A stretch of DNA of 64,000 nt from Planctomycetota bacterium (GTDB taxonomy: Bacteria; Planctomycetota; Planctomycetia; Pirellulales; PNKZ01): assembly GCA_018242585.1 (NCBI GenBank), contig JAFEBQ010000026.1, positions 79,527 to 143,526 on the forward strand, in the 5' to 3' direction. The first letter of the stretch is position 1. Each line of letters opens with the position of its first letter. This document shows positions 54,699 through 62,947 of the stretch, piece by piece. A program made the position numbers and the translations under genes. The notes below the pieces were generated by a model. The model ran no database searches and was not told the origin of the DNA. It saw only the letters and a list, made by a program, of their open reading frames with translations.

Positions 54699-57167
54699 AT
54701 GACGATGAACCGATCGTTGAAAGCATGGCTGTTGATGGGCTGTGGCGCGCTGGGCGTGACCACCGCCGTCATGCTCGCTCTGTTCACGACTCCGCGGTCG
54801 GCGACCGTCGCGAGCGTGGCTCCGTCGATTGTTGTCAAAGCTCGCGTCGAGCCCGTGCCGCAACTCAGCCAGCCCGACGGCCCTCGCGCGGTCGAAATGT
54901 TGCCGCCAGCCACCACGTCTCATCCCAGCGAGCCTCCCGCGCCGCCGGTGTTCAGCTATGGCTATCCCCAGGCGATGCGCACCGAGCCGCGAATTGCCGG
55001 GCCCACGACGCTGCGCGTGGCGGCCTTGCCGCCGACGATGGCCACTTCGAACCCGATCAGCCCCGACCAGGCGGCCGCGATCCTGAGCCAGTATCCACCC
55101 GAGAAGCAGCAAGCGCTGCAGCAGGCGCTCACTACGATTCAATCGAATCCCGAGATGATGCAGCAGGTCTTGAATGGGCAAATGCCGGCCGGCTTCCCTC
55201 CCGAAGTGAAGCAGATGCTCACGCAAAGCGCGCAGGCGGCCGCGACGCAAAACCAGGCGGGAGCGGCGCCCGGCGGACCAGCCATTGCCCCGCCGGTAAA
55301 TGCGGCCCCCACTCCAGCGCGGGGCGCGGACGATCCGAATGTCGTGGGACCAGCAGCGCAACCGAAGGCTGAACTCCCGGCCCCGGCCGAGCCGGCCGGC
55401 AAGTCGGAATTCGTAATGAAGAAGGACGCCGACGGCGTGCAGAAGATCACGCTGAACATGCAGTCGGCCGACCTGCGCGATGTGCTCGACTTGCTCAGTG
55501 AGCAGGCCGGCTTGAACATCCTGGCTAGCGCCAACGTCGAGGGACGCGTTACCGCGGTCCTCAACAACGTGGAAGTCGACGATGCCCTGGACGCCATTCT
55601 GAAGAGCACGGGCTTTGTCAGCCGGCGCGAAGGGGCCTTCCTATACGTGGGTACGCCGAAGGATTTCGCCGACTTGCGAGTCGCGCTCGACAAGATCGGC
55701 ACGCGCGTCTATCGGCCCAATTACGTGCCCGCCAAGGAATTGATGGCGTTGCTGACGCCGCTGTTGACGCCGTCGGTCGGCAAGCTGAGCGTAACCACGC
55801 CGGCCCAAATTGGCATTGCCGTGAACAGTAACGACGCCGGCGGCGACGGCCCGGCGCACGGCGAGGCGGTGCTGGTCCAGGACTACGAAGCCGTCCTTTG
55901 CCAGATCGACGAAGTCGTGCGTGAACTCGATCGGCGGCCGATGCAAGTGGCGATCGAGGCGATGGTCCTCAGCGTCACGCTCAATGACCAAAACCAATTC
56001 GGCGTCAATTGGCAATTCCTCCGCGATCAACAGAACGTCCGCTTTGGCATCGGCCAGCCGCGCGTCAATCCGCTGAACGGCACGGGTGTGCCCGACGGCA
56101 CCACCGGCGGCACCGTGGGGCAGTTCAATTTCACCCAAGGAGGGCTGTCATTCGCCTTTCTGGATGATTCGCTCGGCGTGTTCATCACGGCCTTGGAAAC
56201 GATCGGCGACATCAACGTCATCGCCCAGCCGCGGCTGTTGTGCCTGAACAAGCAGCGCGCCGAGATTCTGATTGGCTCGCAGATTCCGTACACGACCTCG
56301 ACCGTTACTCAAACCTTCACGACGCAGACGGTCCAGTTTCTGGACATTGGCACGCAACTGCGCTTGCGGCCGTTCATTTCGGCCGATGGGTCGATTCGCA
56401 TGGAGGTTCACCCCGAAATCTCCAGCGCCGGTCAAAGCGTGAACAACGTGCCATCCAAGAACGTCACGCAAGTCACCACCAACATCATGTGCTACGACGG
56501 TTGCACGGTGATCATCGGCGGCTTGCTGGAAGAAGACTTGCAGAGCAATACGACGCAAGTGCCGTTCATCGGCAGCCTGCCGTACGTCGGACAGTTGTTC
56601 CGCACCAAGACCGACTCGATCGTGCGCCGCGAAATCCTGGTGCTGGTCACCCCGCGGATTGTCTACTCGCCGGATTACGACGCGGAAAGCGTCGAAGATC
56701 GACAAGACTTTGAACGCCGACAGACCGTGGCCCGCGACGGCCAGACCCTGCTGAGCCGGTCGCACTCGGCTCGTCGGTTCATTCGCCGCTCGCGCGAAGC
56801 GATCGAACGAGGGGATCTGATTACTGCCCGTCGTTATGCCGACATGGCCGTCAAGTTCGATCCCAGCAACCGCGAGGCGATGGATTTACGAACCGAGCTG
56901 ATGGGGACGCCGACGTTGCGCCGGCCCGAACCGCTGGACCGCAAGGTCGATCGCACGTTGCGAAACACGATGCCAAACACGCCGCCGGCGCCTCCGGCCA
57001 ACGACACGACTGCAAAACTGCTCGACGGCGAAAACGTCTCGCCCTGGCTGCTCGATGAATTGCAGGGACGACCGGGCACTGGTCGGGCCATGCACCCGAA
57101 GGATCCGGGCATCTCCGGCGAGATCCGCTCCATCAAGGTTCCGGAAGCGGTGAGCGATGGGAAATAG
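54699..57167 (+). CDS. type II/IV secretin (GspD/PilQ family)
   Basis: 822 residues. A signal/anchor segment (LKAWLLMGCGALGVTTAVMLALF) is followed by a long Pro/Ala/Gln-rich region to about 240. STN/N0-like domain at about 247-325 (ITLNMQSADLRDVLDLLSEQAGLNILASANVEGRV), N1-like domain to about 400, and the secretin channel at about 410-657 (RPMQVAIEAMVLSVTLNDQNQFGVNW, EILIGSQIPYTTST, VTTNIMCYDGCTVIIGGLLEEDL, LVLVTPRIVYSPD). Past the secretin, about 165 more residues include a TPR-like helix pair (EAIERGDLITARRYADMAVKFDPSNREAMDL). It forms the outer-membrane pore of the machine. Confidence 0.92.
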   Translation: MTMNRSLKAWLLMGCGALGVTTAVMLALFTTPRSATVASVAPSIVVKARVEPVPQLSQPDGPRAVEMLPPATTSHPSEPPAPPVFSYGYPQAMRTEPRIAGPTTLRVAALPPTMATSNPISPDQAAAILSQYPPEKQQALQQALTTIQSNPEMMQQVLNGQMPAGFPPEVKQMLTQSAQAAATQNQAGAAPGGPAIAPPVNAAPTPARGADDPNVVGPAAQPKAELPAPAEPAGKSEFVMKKDADGVQKITLNMQSADLRDVLDLLSEQAGLNILASANVEGRVTAVLNNVEVDDALDAILKSTGFVSRREGAFLYVGTPKDFADLRVALDKIGTRVYRPNYVPAKELMALLTPLLTPSVGKLSVTTPAQIGIAVNSNDAGGDGPAHGEAVLVQDYEAVLCQIDEVVRELDRRPMQVAIEAMVLSVTLNDQNQFGVNWQFLRDQQNVRFGIGQPRVNPLNGTGVPDGTTGGTVGQFNFTQGGLSFAFLDDSLGVFITALETIGDINVIAQPRLLCLNKQRAEILIGSQIPYTTSTVTQTFTTQTVQFLDIGTQLRLRPFISADGSIRMEVHPEISSAGQSVNNVPSKNVTQVTTNIMCYDGCTVIIGGLLEEDLQSNTTQVPFIGSLPYVGQLFRTKTDSIVRREILVLVTPRIVYSPDYDAESVEDRQDFERRQTVARDGQTLLSRSHSARRFIRRSREAIERGDLITARRYADMAVKFDPSNREAMDLRTELMGTPTLRRPEPLDRKVDRTLRNTMPNTPPAPPANDTTAKLLDGENVSPWLLDELQGRPGTGRAMHPKDPGISGEIRSIKVPEAVSDGK

Positions 57168-58560
57168 CGCACGACAAATCGGCGCCATCGCGATAGGGCT
57201 ATGCCTATTGGCTGGCTGCGGCGCGCTGCGCCGCCAATTGGTGGCCGAGGATGTCCGGCCGATGCGCGCCAAGCGTATGGCGGCCGCTTGCCAGGACTTT
57301 GAATCGCGCCGCGATCAGGCCCAATTGGCTGCGGCCAAGTCGTTCCTCGATCATCAGAACTACCGGGCCTGCAACGAACAGCTTAGGCCACTCATCGAGC
57401 GCAATCCCAAGCTGCGCGAGGCTCATTTGCTATTGCTCGAATCGCTGGCCGCCGACGAACGCTGGGACGAGGCCTGCAAGCGTGGAGGGCAAGTACTGGC
57501 CGCGTTTCCCGAAGACGCCGACGCCTTGCACGCCGTGGCCGTGGTCTACGACGCTGCCGGTCATGAGAAAGACGCCTTGGCCTGTTTCGATCGGGCGGCG
57601 CGCGCCGAGGGAACCGCGCCCGCTCCGATCGATCGGGTGACCCAGGCCCATCGTACGCGACGTGTCAGCCAGTCCATCGGGCGCTCGGCCAAAAAGGCGT
57701 CATTAGCGATGCCTGAACCGCCCAGCGAGGAGGCCTCGGGCGATTTGCTGAAGGCTGAACTCAGTGTTGCGCTCGGCGACGAGAACGAAGGCGCCGAGCG
57801 TGTCGGCGCGCTGCAACAGCGGCATCCCGACGCCGATGCAGTGAACGAACTCGCGGCCCGCGTGGGAGTTGACGCCATGCCCGTGCCGCCGCCCGACGTG
57901 CCGGAAACCGCCCCCGTTTCCAATCAAGCTCCAGCGCGAGGCGACTCCAGTGACTCACGCCACTCGGGGGCCAGTTCGCGTCGCCAGGCGCGGCGCCCCG
58001 ACGAGCCTCGCATCCTTCGCCTTTCGGCCGACGGTCCCAGTGATCGCACACCCGCCGAGTCGAACGCGCCAGGGCGATTGAACACGAACGCTCGACCGCT
58101 GCTTCCCACCGATCACATCGCGGCCAAGCCCGAGACTGCCGGGCGGTTGTTGGCCTTGGCAACCAAGGCCCTGGCGTCCGATAACGTGACCACCGCCGAG
58201 AAATATCTGACGCGGTTGATCGACCAGACGGACACCACCGAAGCCGAGGCAATCGACGCGGCAGTGTTACCCCTCAGGCATGAACAGCCGGAATTATCGG
58301 CACAACTGTGCGCGGCGGCGCGGGAACGCTGGCCGCGTGCGGTGCGACTGCTTGAAATCGAAGGAACCGCCCAGTACCGCCTGAAGCGTTATCAAGAGGC
58401 TCGCGGCGCCTTGGAGCGGGCCGTAGCCCTCGACGAAGCGCGGGCCACCACGCATTTCCTGCTGGGGGCGACGTTGCGTCAACTGGGCGAAGATGACGCC
58501 GCCCAGGAGCATCTGCAACGGGCCCGGCAACTCGACCGCCGGTTCGCCACTCAGCCCTAG
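57157..58560 (+). CDS. TPR-repeat lipoprotein
   Basis: 467 residues. The start overlaps the secretin gene by 11 bases, so it is cotranslated. Lipoprotein signal ending LLAGC (C21). TPR-like helix pairs follow: LAAAKSFLDHQNYRACNEQLRPLIERNPKLREAHLLLLESL, WDEACKRGGQVLAAFPEDADALHAVAVVYDAAGHEKDALACFDRAARAE, and at the C-terminus YQEARGALERAVALDEARATTHFLLGATLRQLGEDDAAQEHLQRARQLD. A disordered Pro/Ser/Arg-rich part (about 240-320) separates them. Probably a pilotin-like or scaffold lipoprotein for secretin assembly, in the manner of PilF/PilW, though this is inferred from context. Confidence 0.87.
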   Translation: MGNSARQIGAIAIGLCLLAGCGALRRQLVAEDVRPMRAKRMAAACQDFESRRDQAQLAAAKSFLDHQNYRACNEQLRPLIERNPKLREAHLLLLESLAADERWDEACKRGGQVLAAFPEDADALHAVAVVYDAAGHEKDALACFDRAARAEGTAPAPIDRVTQAHRTRRVSQSIGRSAKKASLAMPEPPSEEASGDLLKAELSVALGDENEGAERVGALQQRHPDADAVNELAARVGVDAMPVPPPDVPETAPVSNQAPARGDSSDSRHSGASSRRQARRPDEPRILRLSADGPSDRTPAESNAPGRLNTNARPLLPTDHIAAKPETAGRLLALATKALASDNVTTAEKYLTRLIDQTDTTEAEAIDAAVLPLRHEQPELSAQLCAAARERWPRAVRLLEIEGTAQYRLKRYQEARGALERAVALDEARATTHFLLGATLRQLGEDDAAQEHLQRARQLDRRFATQP

Positions 58561-58861
58561 ACGCCGTCACAATCGGCGCGACCGGCGTAGACGGAATTGC
58601 GTTCGGTCCTCTCTGACGTTGCCGTATGTGCGACATCGCACTGGCGGTTGCAAGTTGCGGCCCTCTTCGGGCCTGAGCGCGTAACCCGCCCTTAACGGCA
58701 AGCTACAATTTCGCGCCATTCGTGTTGCCAAAAAGAGACCCACCGAGGGGATAACCCCCAAGCCGGGTCTGGCAGCCGTCGGATCGTTCGACGTGCGATC
58801 ATAGTTCGCTCCTCGACGATTTCCGAGACGCTACCACGATCAGATCACTTGCCGTGTGCGA

Positions 58862-60355
58862 ATGATGAAGGCGTTGAACAAAGGAAACGGTTGGGCAGTT
58901 GAAGCGAGCCTGTCGATCGGCGCACTCGCGCTATCGACAGGTTGCGCCGTCGCGCTGCTTGCGCCGACGTCGCTGGGTCGTTTGACCCAGTGGTGCTTGT
59001 TCCTCTGCTCAGCACTAGTCGCGGCTTGTGTCGCCGACTACCTGCGGCGGCGTCAGGTGAAACAACTACGCGAGGCGCGGCAATTCATCACCCGCCTGGC
59101 CGATTTCGATCAACCAGGCCAGTCGGCTTCGGCGGTGCTCGACTCGTTGCCCTCGATCGATAATGGCACGCCGTGCGCGTCGGCCTTGTTCCGGCTGCGC
59201 GATGTGCTGGCCGCCCAGGCCGCTCGCCAGGCCGACGCCGACCACGCCCGCACGGCGCTCGAATTGCGCTGCCGCCGGGAAGCCGCTGAAAAGGAACGCG
59301 CGCTGGCCATCGTCGACAAGATCGACGCTCCGGTCCTGGTGGTCGACCAGTTCGACGAATTGCTGCTGGCCAATGAAACGGCCGAGTCGCTGTTGTCGCT
59401 TGATCTCGGGAAGGCCGAGACGCGTGTCTTCTCGCGGCTGGCCCACTGCGACAAGCTGGTCGCGCTGTTGGCCGATGCCCGCCGCCGCAAAGGTCCGGTG
59501 GCGAAAAGCGAAGACATCGAGTTTGAAACGGCCGGCGGCGAACGCCGCGCCTACAACGTCTTGGTCACCAATCTGGCCGACGAAGCCAATGCCGATGAAC
59601 AATCGGGCAGCCAAGGCGTGGTGGCCGTACTGCGTGATGTAAGCACGACGAAAGAACTGCTCCGCAGTCATGCTGAATTTGTTTCCAACGCCAGCCATGA
59701 GATGAAAGCCCCGCTGGCCGGCATCAAGGCCTATGTCGAGATGTTGGCCGATGGCGAGGCCGAAGACGCGGAAACCCGGGACCAATTCCTGGAAGTCATC
59801 GCCGGACAGACCGAGCGTTTGCAACGACTGATCGAGAACCTGTTGAACATCGCCCGCATCGAAGCTGGCGTGGTCAAGGTCAGCAAGCAAAGCCAGTCGC
59901 TGAACGATGTGCTGAACGACGCGATCCGCGTGGTCCAGCCGATGGCCGAGGCCAAGCAGATTTCCTTGCGGGCTGAGTTGAGCCCGCTGTACCTGGGCGT
60001 TTTTGTCGATCGCGACCTGATGCTGCAAGGCGCGCTCAACCTGTTGTCGAACGCGGTCAAGTACACGGCGCCGGGCGGGCTGGTGACGCTGCGCAGCAGA
60101 CTGGATGACGGCCAGGTGCAATTCGAGGTCGAAGACACCGGCGTCGGGCTGTCCCCCAAGGATTGCCAGCGCGTGTTCGAGAAGTTTTACCGCGTCGAGA
60201 AAGACACGCAGATGGCCTCGGGCACGGGCCTGGGGTTGCCGCTGGCGCGGCACATTGTCGAGGACGTGCATGGCGGCAAGCTGACGCTGACCAGCCAGTT
60301 GGGCGTGGGCAGTACGTTCCGGATCAACCTGCCGGCGGCCAATCGGAACACTTGA
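58862..60355 (+). CDS. PAS-domain sensor histidine kinase
   Basis: 497 residues from ATG 58862; a GTG at 58856 or ATG at 58865 are alternatives. Two membrane helices near the N-terminus (about 12-33 and 40-58) enclose almost no periplasmic loop. A helical linker, then a PAS domain (about 150-265: IVDKIDAPVLVVDQFDELLLANETAESLL). The HisKA box is SNASHEMKAPLAGIKAYVEML with His at about 279. HATPase motifs: NLLSNAVKYTAPGG (N box), VEDTGVGLS (G1), FEKFYRVE (F box), GTGLGLPLARHIV (G2). It resembles PhoR-type kinases. It leads the kinase-receiver-STAS set placed within the pilus cluster. Confidence 0.94.
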   Translation: MMKALNKGNGWAVEASLSIGALALSTGCAVALLAPTSLGRLTQWCLFLCSALVAACVADYLRRRQVKQLREARQFITRLADFDQPGQSASAVLDSLPSIDNGTPCASALFRLRDVLAAQAARQADADHARTALELRCRREAAEKERALAIVDKIDAPVLVVDQFDELLLANETAESLLSLDLGKAETRVFSRLAHCDKLVALLADARRRKGPVAKSEDIEFETAGGERRAYNVLVTNLADEANADEQSGSQGVVAVLRDVSTTKELLRSHAEFVSNASHEMKAPLAGIKAYVEMLADGEAEDAETRDQFLEVIAGQTERLQRLIENLLNIARIEAGVVKVSKQSQSLNDVLNDAIRVVQPMAEAKQISLRAELSPLYLGVFVDRDLMLQGALNLLSNAVKYTAPGGLVTLRSRLDDGQVQFEVEDTGVGLSPKDCQRVFEKFYRVEKDTQMASGTGLGLPLARHIVEDVHGGKLTLTSQLGVGSTFRINLPAANRNT

Positions 60356-60401
60356 TCGCAGTGGGGCGTTCTGAGGTTTACAGCTCACGGGACGGAACAT
60401 C

Positions 60402-60794
60402 ATGGGAAAACGAATCCTGCTGTGCGACGACGAGTTGCACATCACCAAGGCGGCGGAGTTCAAGCTGGTCCGAGCCGGCTATGAGGTCGAGTGCGCGTGT
60501 GATGGCGAGTTCGGTTGGCAGGCGATTCAACGCGTGAAGCCGGACCTGCTGATCACCGACTGCCAGATGCCGCGACTCAACGGCCTGCAACTGGTCGAGC
60601 GCATTCGCCAGCAGCCCGAGCTGCAATCGATGCCGATCTTCATGCTGTCGGGCAAGAGCATGGAATTGTCGCACGAAGAGTTGGCTCGGCGCTGGGACGT
60701 GCGGGCCGTGTTGGGCAAGCCATTCAGCCCACGCGAGTTGTTGACCCTGGTTGAACAAGCCATCGGCGTGGCCCACGAGCCGGCCACCGTCTAG
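60402..60794 (+). CDS. stand-alone CheY-like response regulator
   Basis: 130 residues, a receiver domain only. Acidic pocket CDDE (9-11), phosphoacceptor Asp53 in LLITDCQMPRLNGL, switch Ser in FMLSGKS and Lys in LGKPF are all present. No DNA-binding output domain, so it must act by protein contact. It lies 47 bp after the histidine kinase and 44 bp before the STAS gene. Likely substrate of that kinase and regulator of the STAS protein or the assembly ATPase, though this is inference from position. Confidence 0.93.
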   Translation: MGKRILLCDDELHITKAAEFKLVRAGYEVECACDGEFGWQAIQRVKPDLLITDCQMPRLNGLQLVERIRQQPELQSMPIFMLSGKSMELSHEELARRWDVRAVLGKPFSPRELLTLVEQAIGVAHEPATV

Positions 60795-60837
60795 TCGATC
60801 GGACGCGGACGAAACGACGGGGGCGAGGGACTAGGCG

Positions 60838-61164
60838 ATGAATCTGACCACGGAAATCTTTGGCGGCGTGATCGTCGTCCACACTCCCGAGGAGGTGGCG
60901 AACGAGCAAGCGTCCGAAATCTCGGTCGCGCTTTGCCAATTGGAACGCCGCAATTTGGTCGTGGATTTGGACGCCACCGAAACGATCGACAGCAAGGGGT
61001 TGACCGCGCTGGTCGAGGCGCAAGACTCGCTGCGCGGGCTAGGGGGGGAGCTGAAGCTGGCCACGACGAATCTGCAGAACCGCAAGATTCTAGAGATCAC
61101 GCGGCTGGATCAGCGGTTTGAAGTATTCGAAAGCGTCGTCGACGCGGTACGCAGCTACCAATAG
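60838..61164 (+). CDS. STAS domain protein (anti-anti-sigma-like)
   Basis: 108 residues, a single STAS domain: VIVVHTPEEVANEQASEISVALC, then NLVVDLDATETIDSKGLTALVEAQDSLRGLGGELKLATTN, then RFEVFESVVDAVRSY. Ser52 in the IDSKGL motif is at the position phosphorylated in SpoIIAA-type antagonists. No anti-sigma kinase (RsbW type) or sigma factor is adjacent; the neighbours are a receiver and the secretion ATPase. It may work in a partner switch controlling the machine, not a sigma factor. Confidence 0.9.
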   Translation: MNLTTEIFGGVIVVHTPEEVANEQASEISVALCQLERRNLVVDLDATETIDSKGLTALVEAQDSLRGLGGELKLATTNLQNRKILEITRLDQRFEVFESVVDAVRSYQ

Positions 61165-61177
61165 CGCGAGGACGTCG

Positions 61178-62947
61178 ATGACCACTCCCAATCAACCGCC
61201 GCTTCGCCTGGGAAATCTGCTGGTCGAGCGTGGCTACGTCACGCAAGAGAAGCTCGAGGCCGCGCTCAGCGAGCAGCACGACAGCAATAAGACCAAGCTG
61301 CTGGGCGAGATTCTGGTCGAGATCGACGCGTGTACCGAGGACCAGATCGCCGAGTGCATCGCGCACGAATACCGGCTCCCCTACGCCAAGCTCGAAACGC
61401 GCATCTTCGACAACAAGATCGTCGATGTCTTGCCGCGCGAGTTCATCGAAAAGAACCTGGTCCTGCCGCTGTTTCAGGTGGGCGACACGTTGACGCTGGC
61501 GGTCTGTGAGCCGGCCAACCTGTTCTTGTTCGAGGAAGTGGCCACGCTGTCCCGCTGCAAGGTACAGGTGGTGGTGTCGACGGCGAAAGACATTCGCCGC
61601 ATGCTCACCACGCTGCCCAACTCGAAGGTGTTCGTCATCGACGACATCATCGACGAGTCCGAGGCCGGCGACGTCGAGTTGATTGAAGAGGCGATCGAAG
61701 ACATCGGCAACATCGAGGAATCGGCCGGCATGTCGCCGGTGATCCGGCTGGTGAACTTCATCATCTACAACGCCGTCAAGGAAGGAGCCAGCGATATCCA
61801 CATCGAACCGGCCGAGCGCGTGCTGCGGGTGCGCTATCGCATTGACGGCCGGCTGTACAAGTCGCTCGAAGTGCCGGTCCACTTGCTGAACGCGGTTACC
61901 AGCCGTATCAAGATCATGGGCGGCATGGATATCAGCGAGCGCCGCTTGCCGCAGGACGGCCGCATCCACGTGATGCTCGACGGTCGCAAGATCGACTTGC
62001 GCTGCAGCACGTTTCCGACCACCCGCGGCGAAAAGACGGTGATTCGCGTGCTCGACACGCGCAGCGTCTCGCTGGTGCTCGAAGAACTGGGCTTTTCGGA
62101 AGACATCCTGACCGACCTGCAAGGGAACATCCGCGAGCCGAACGGCATCTGTCTGGTCACTGGTCCGACCGGCAGCGGTAAGAGCACCACGCTCTACGCC
62201 TGCTTGAACTCGATCAGTTCAATGGAAAACAACATCTGCACGGTTGAAGACCCGATCGAATACAACTTGCCGCTGATCAACCAATTCCAGGTGCAAGACC
62301 GCATTGGGCTGACCTTCGCCAAGGCGCTGCGAACCCTGTTGCGGCAAGACCCCGACGCGATCATGGTCGGCGAAATCCGCGACGAGGACACGGCTCGCAC
62401 CGCCATCCAGGCGGCGCTGACCGGCCACATGGTGTTCAGCACGCTGCACACCAACGACGCCTGTTCGGCGATTACGCGGCTGATCAATATCGGCGTTGAG
62501 CCGTACCTGATCGGCGCGGCGTTGAATATGGTGCTGGCCCAGCGGCTGGTGCGGCGGATCTGCTCGAAATGTCGCCAGGCCTACGAGCCGCCGCGCACGC
62601 TCCGTCGCACGGTCGAGCGGATGGGCTACCCGATGGAAACCTACTATCGCGGCATCGGCTGCAAACGCTGCCGCAACACCGGCTATACCGGCCGCGTGGG
62701 TATCCACGAATTGTTGAACATTACTGATGAGCTGCGCGACGTGATCGTCTCGAACCCGTCGGTGATCAACATCCGGCAAATCGCCCAGCGCAATGGAATG
62801 GTCACGCTCCGACATGACGGCTTCCGCAAGGTGCGCGAAGGGCTGACCACGGTCGAGGAAATCATGCATGTCGTCGGCGACGCGGGCGAAACCGGCGAGG
62901 CGCCGAACGCCGAAGCGGTCGCCGCCGCCACGGGAGATGAATCATGA
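61178..62947 (+). CDS. pilB: type IV pilus/type II secretion ATPase (PilB/GspE)
   Basis: 589 residues from ATG 61178, with GAGGA 6 bases upstream and only 13 bases after the STAS stop. N-terminal MshEN-like domain (LRLGNLLVERGYVTQEKLEAALSEQ, about 6-35, and a second half to 150). ATPase core: VTGPTGSGKSTTLYACLNS (Walker A, about 327-345), Asp box, DPDAIMVGEIRDEDTA (Walker B), and TGHMVFSTLHTNDACSA (His box). A tetracysteine zinc site (CSKC at about 462 and CKRC near 495) is intact, as in assembly, not retraction, ATPases. It drives fibre extension. Confidence 0.94.
   Translation: MTTPNQPPLRLGNLLVERGYVTQEKLEAALSEQHDSNKTKLLGEILVEIDACTEDQIAECIAHEYRLPYAKLETRIFDNKIVDVLPREFIEKNLVLPLFQVGDTLTLAVCEPANLFLFEEVATLSRCKVQVVVSTAKDIRRMLTTLPNSKVFVIDDIIDESEAGDVELIEEAIEDIGNIEESAGMSPVIRLVNFIIYNAVKEGASDIHIEPAERVLRVRYRIDGRLYKSLEVPVHLLNAVTSRIKIMGGMDISERRLPQDGRIHVMLDGRKIDLRCSTFPTTRGEKTVIRVLDTRSVSLVLEELGFSEDILTDLQGNIREPNGICLVTGPTGSGKSTTLYACLNSISSMENNICTVEDPIEYNLPLINQFQVQDRIGLTFAKALRTLLRQDPDAIMVGEIRDEDTARTAIQAALTGHMVFSTLHTNDACSAITRLINIGVEPYLIGAALNMVLAQRLVRRICSKCRQAYEPPRTLRRTVERMGYPMETYYRGIGCKRCRNTGYTGRVGIHELLNITDELRDVIVSNPSVINIRQIAQRNGMVTLRHDGFRKVREGLTTVEEIMHVVGDAGETGEAPNAEAVAAATGDES

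Noticed and set aside
59066-60463. 465-codon minus-strand frame opposite the histidine kinase
   Set aside because: The plus-strand kinase motifs are complete, and the antisense product is Gln/His/Arg-rich with no domain.
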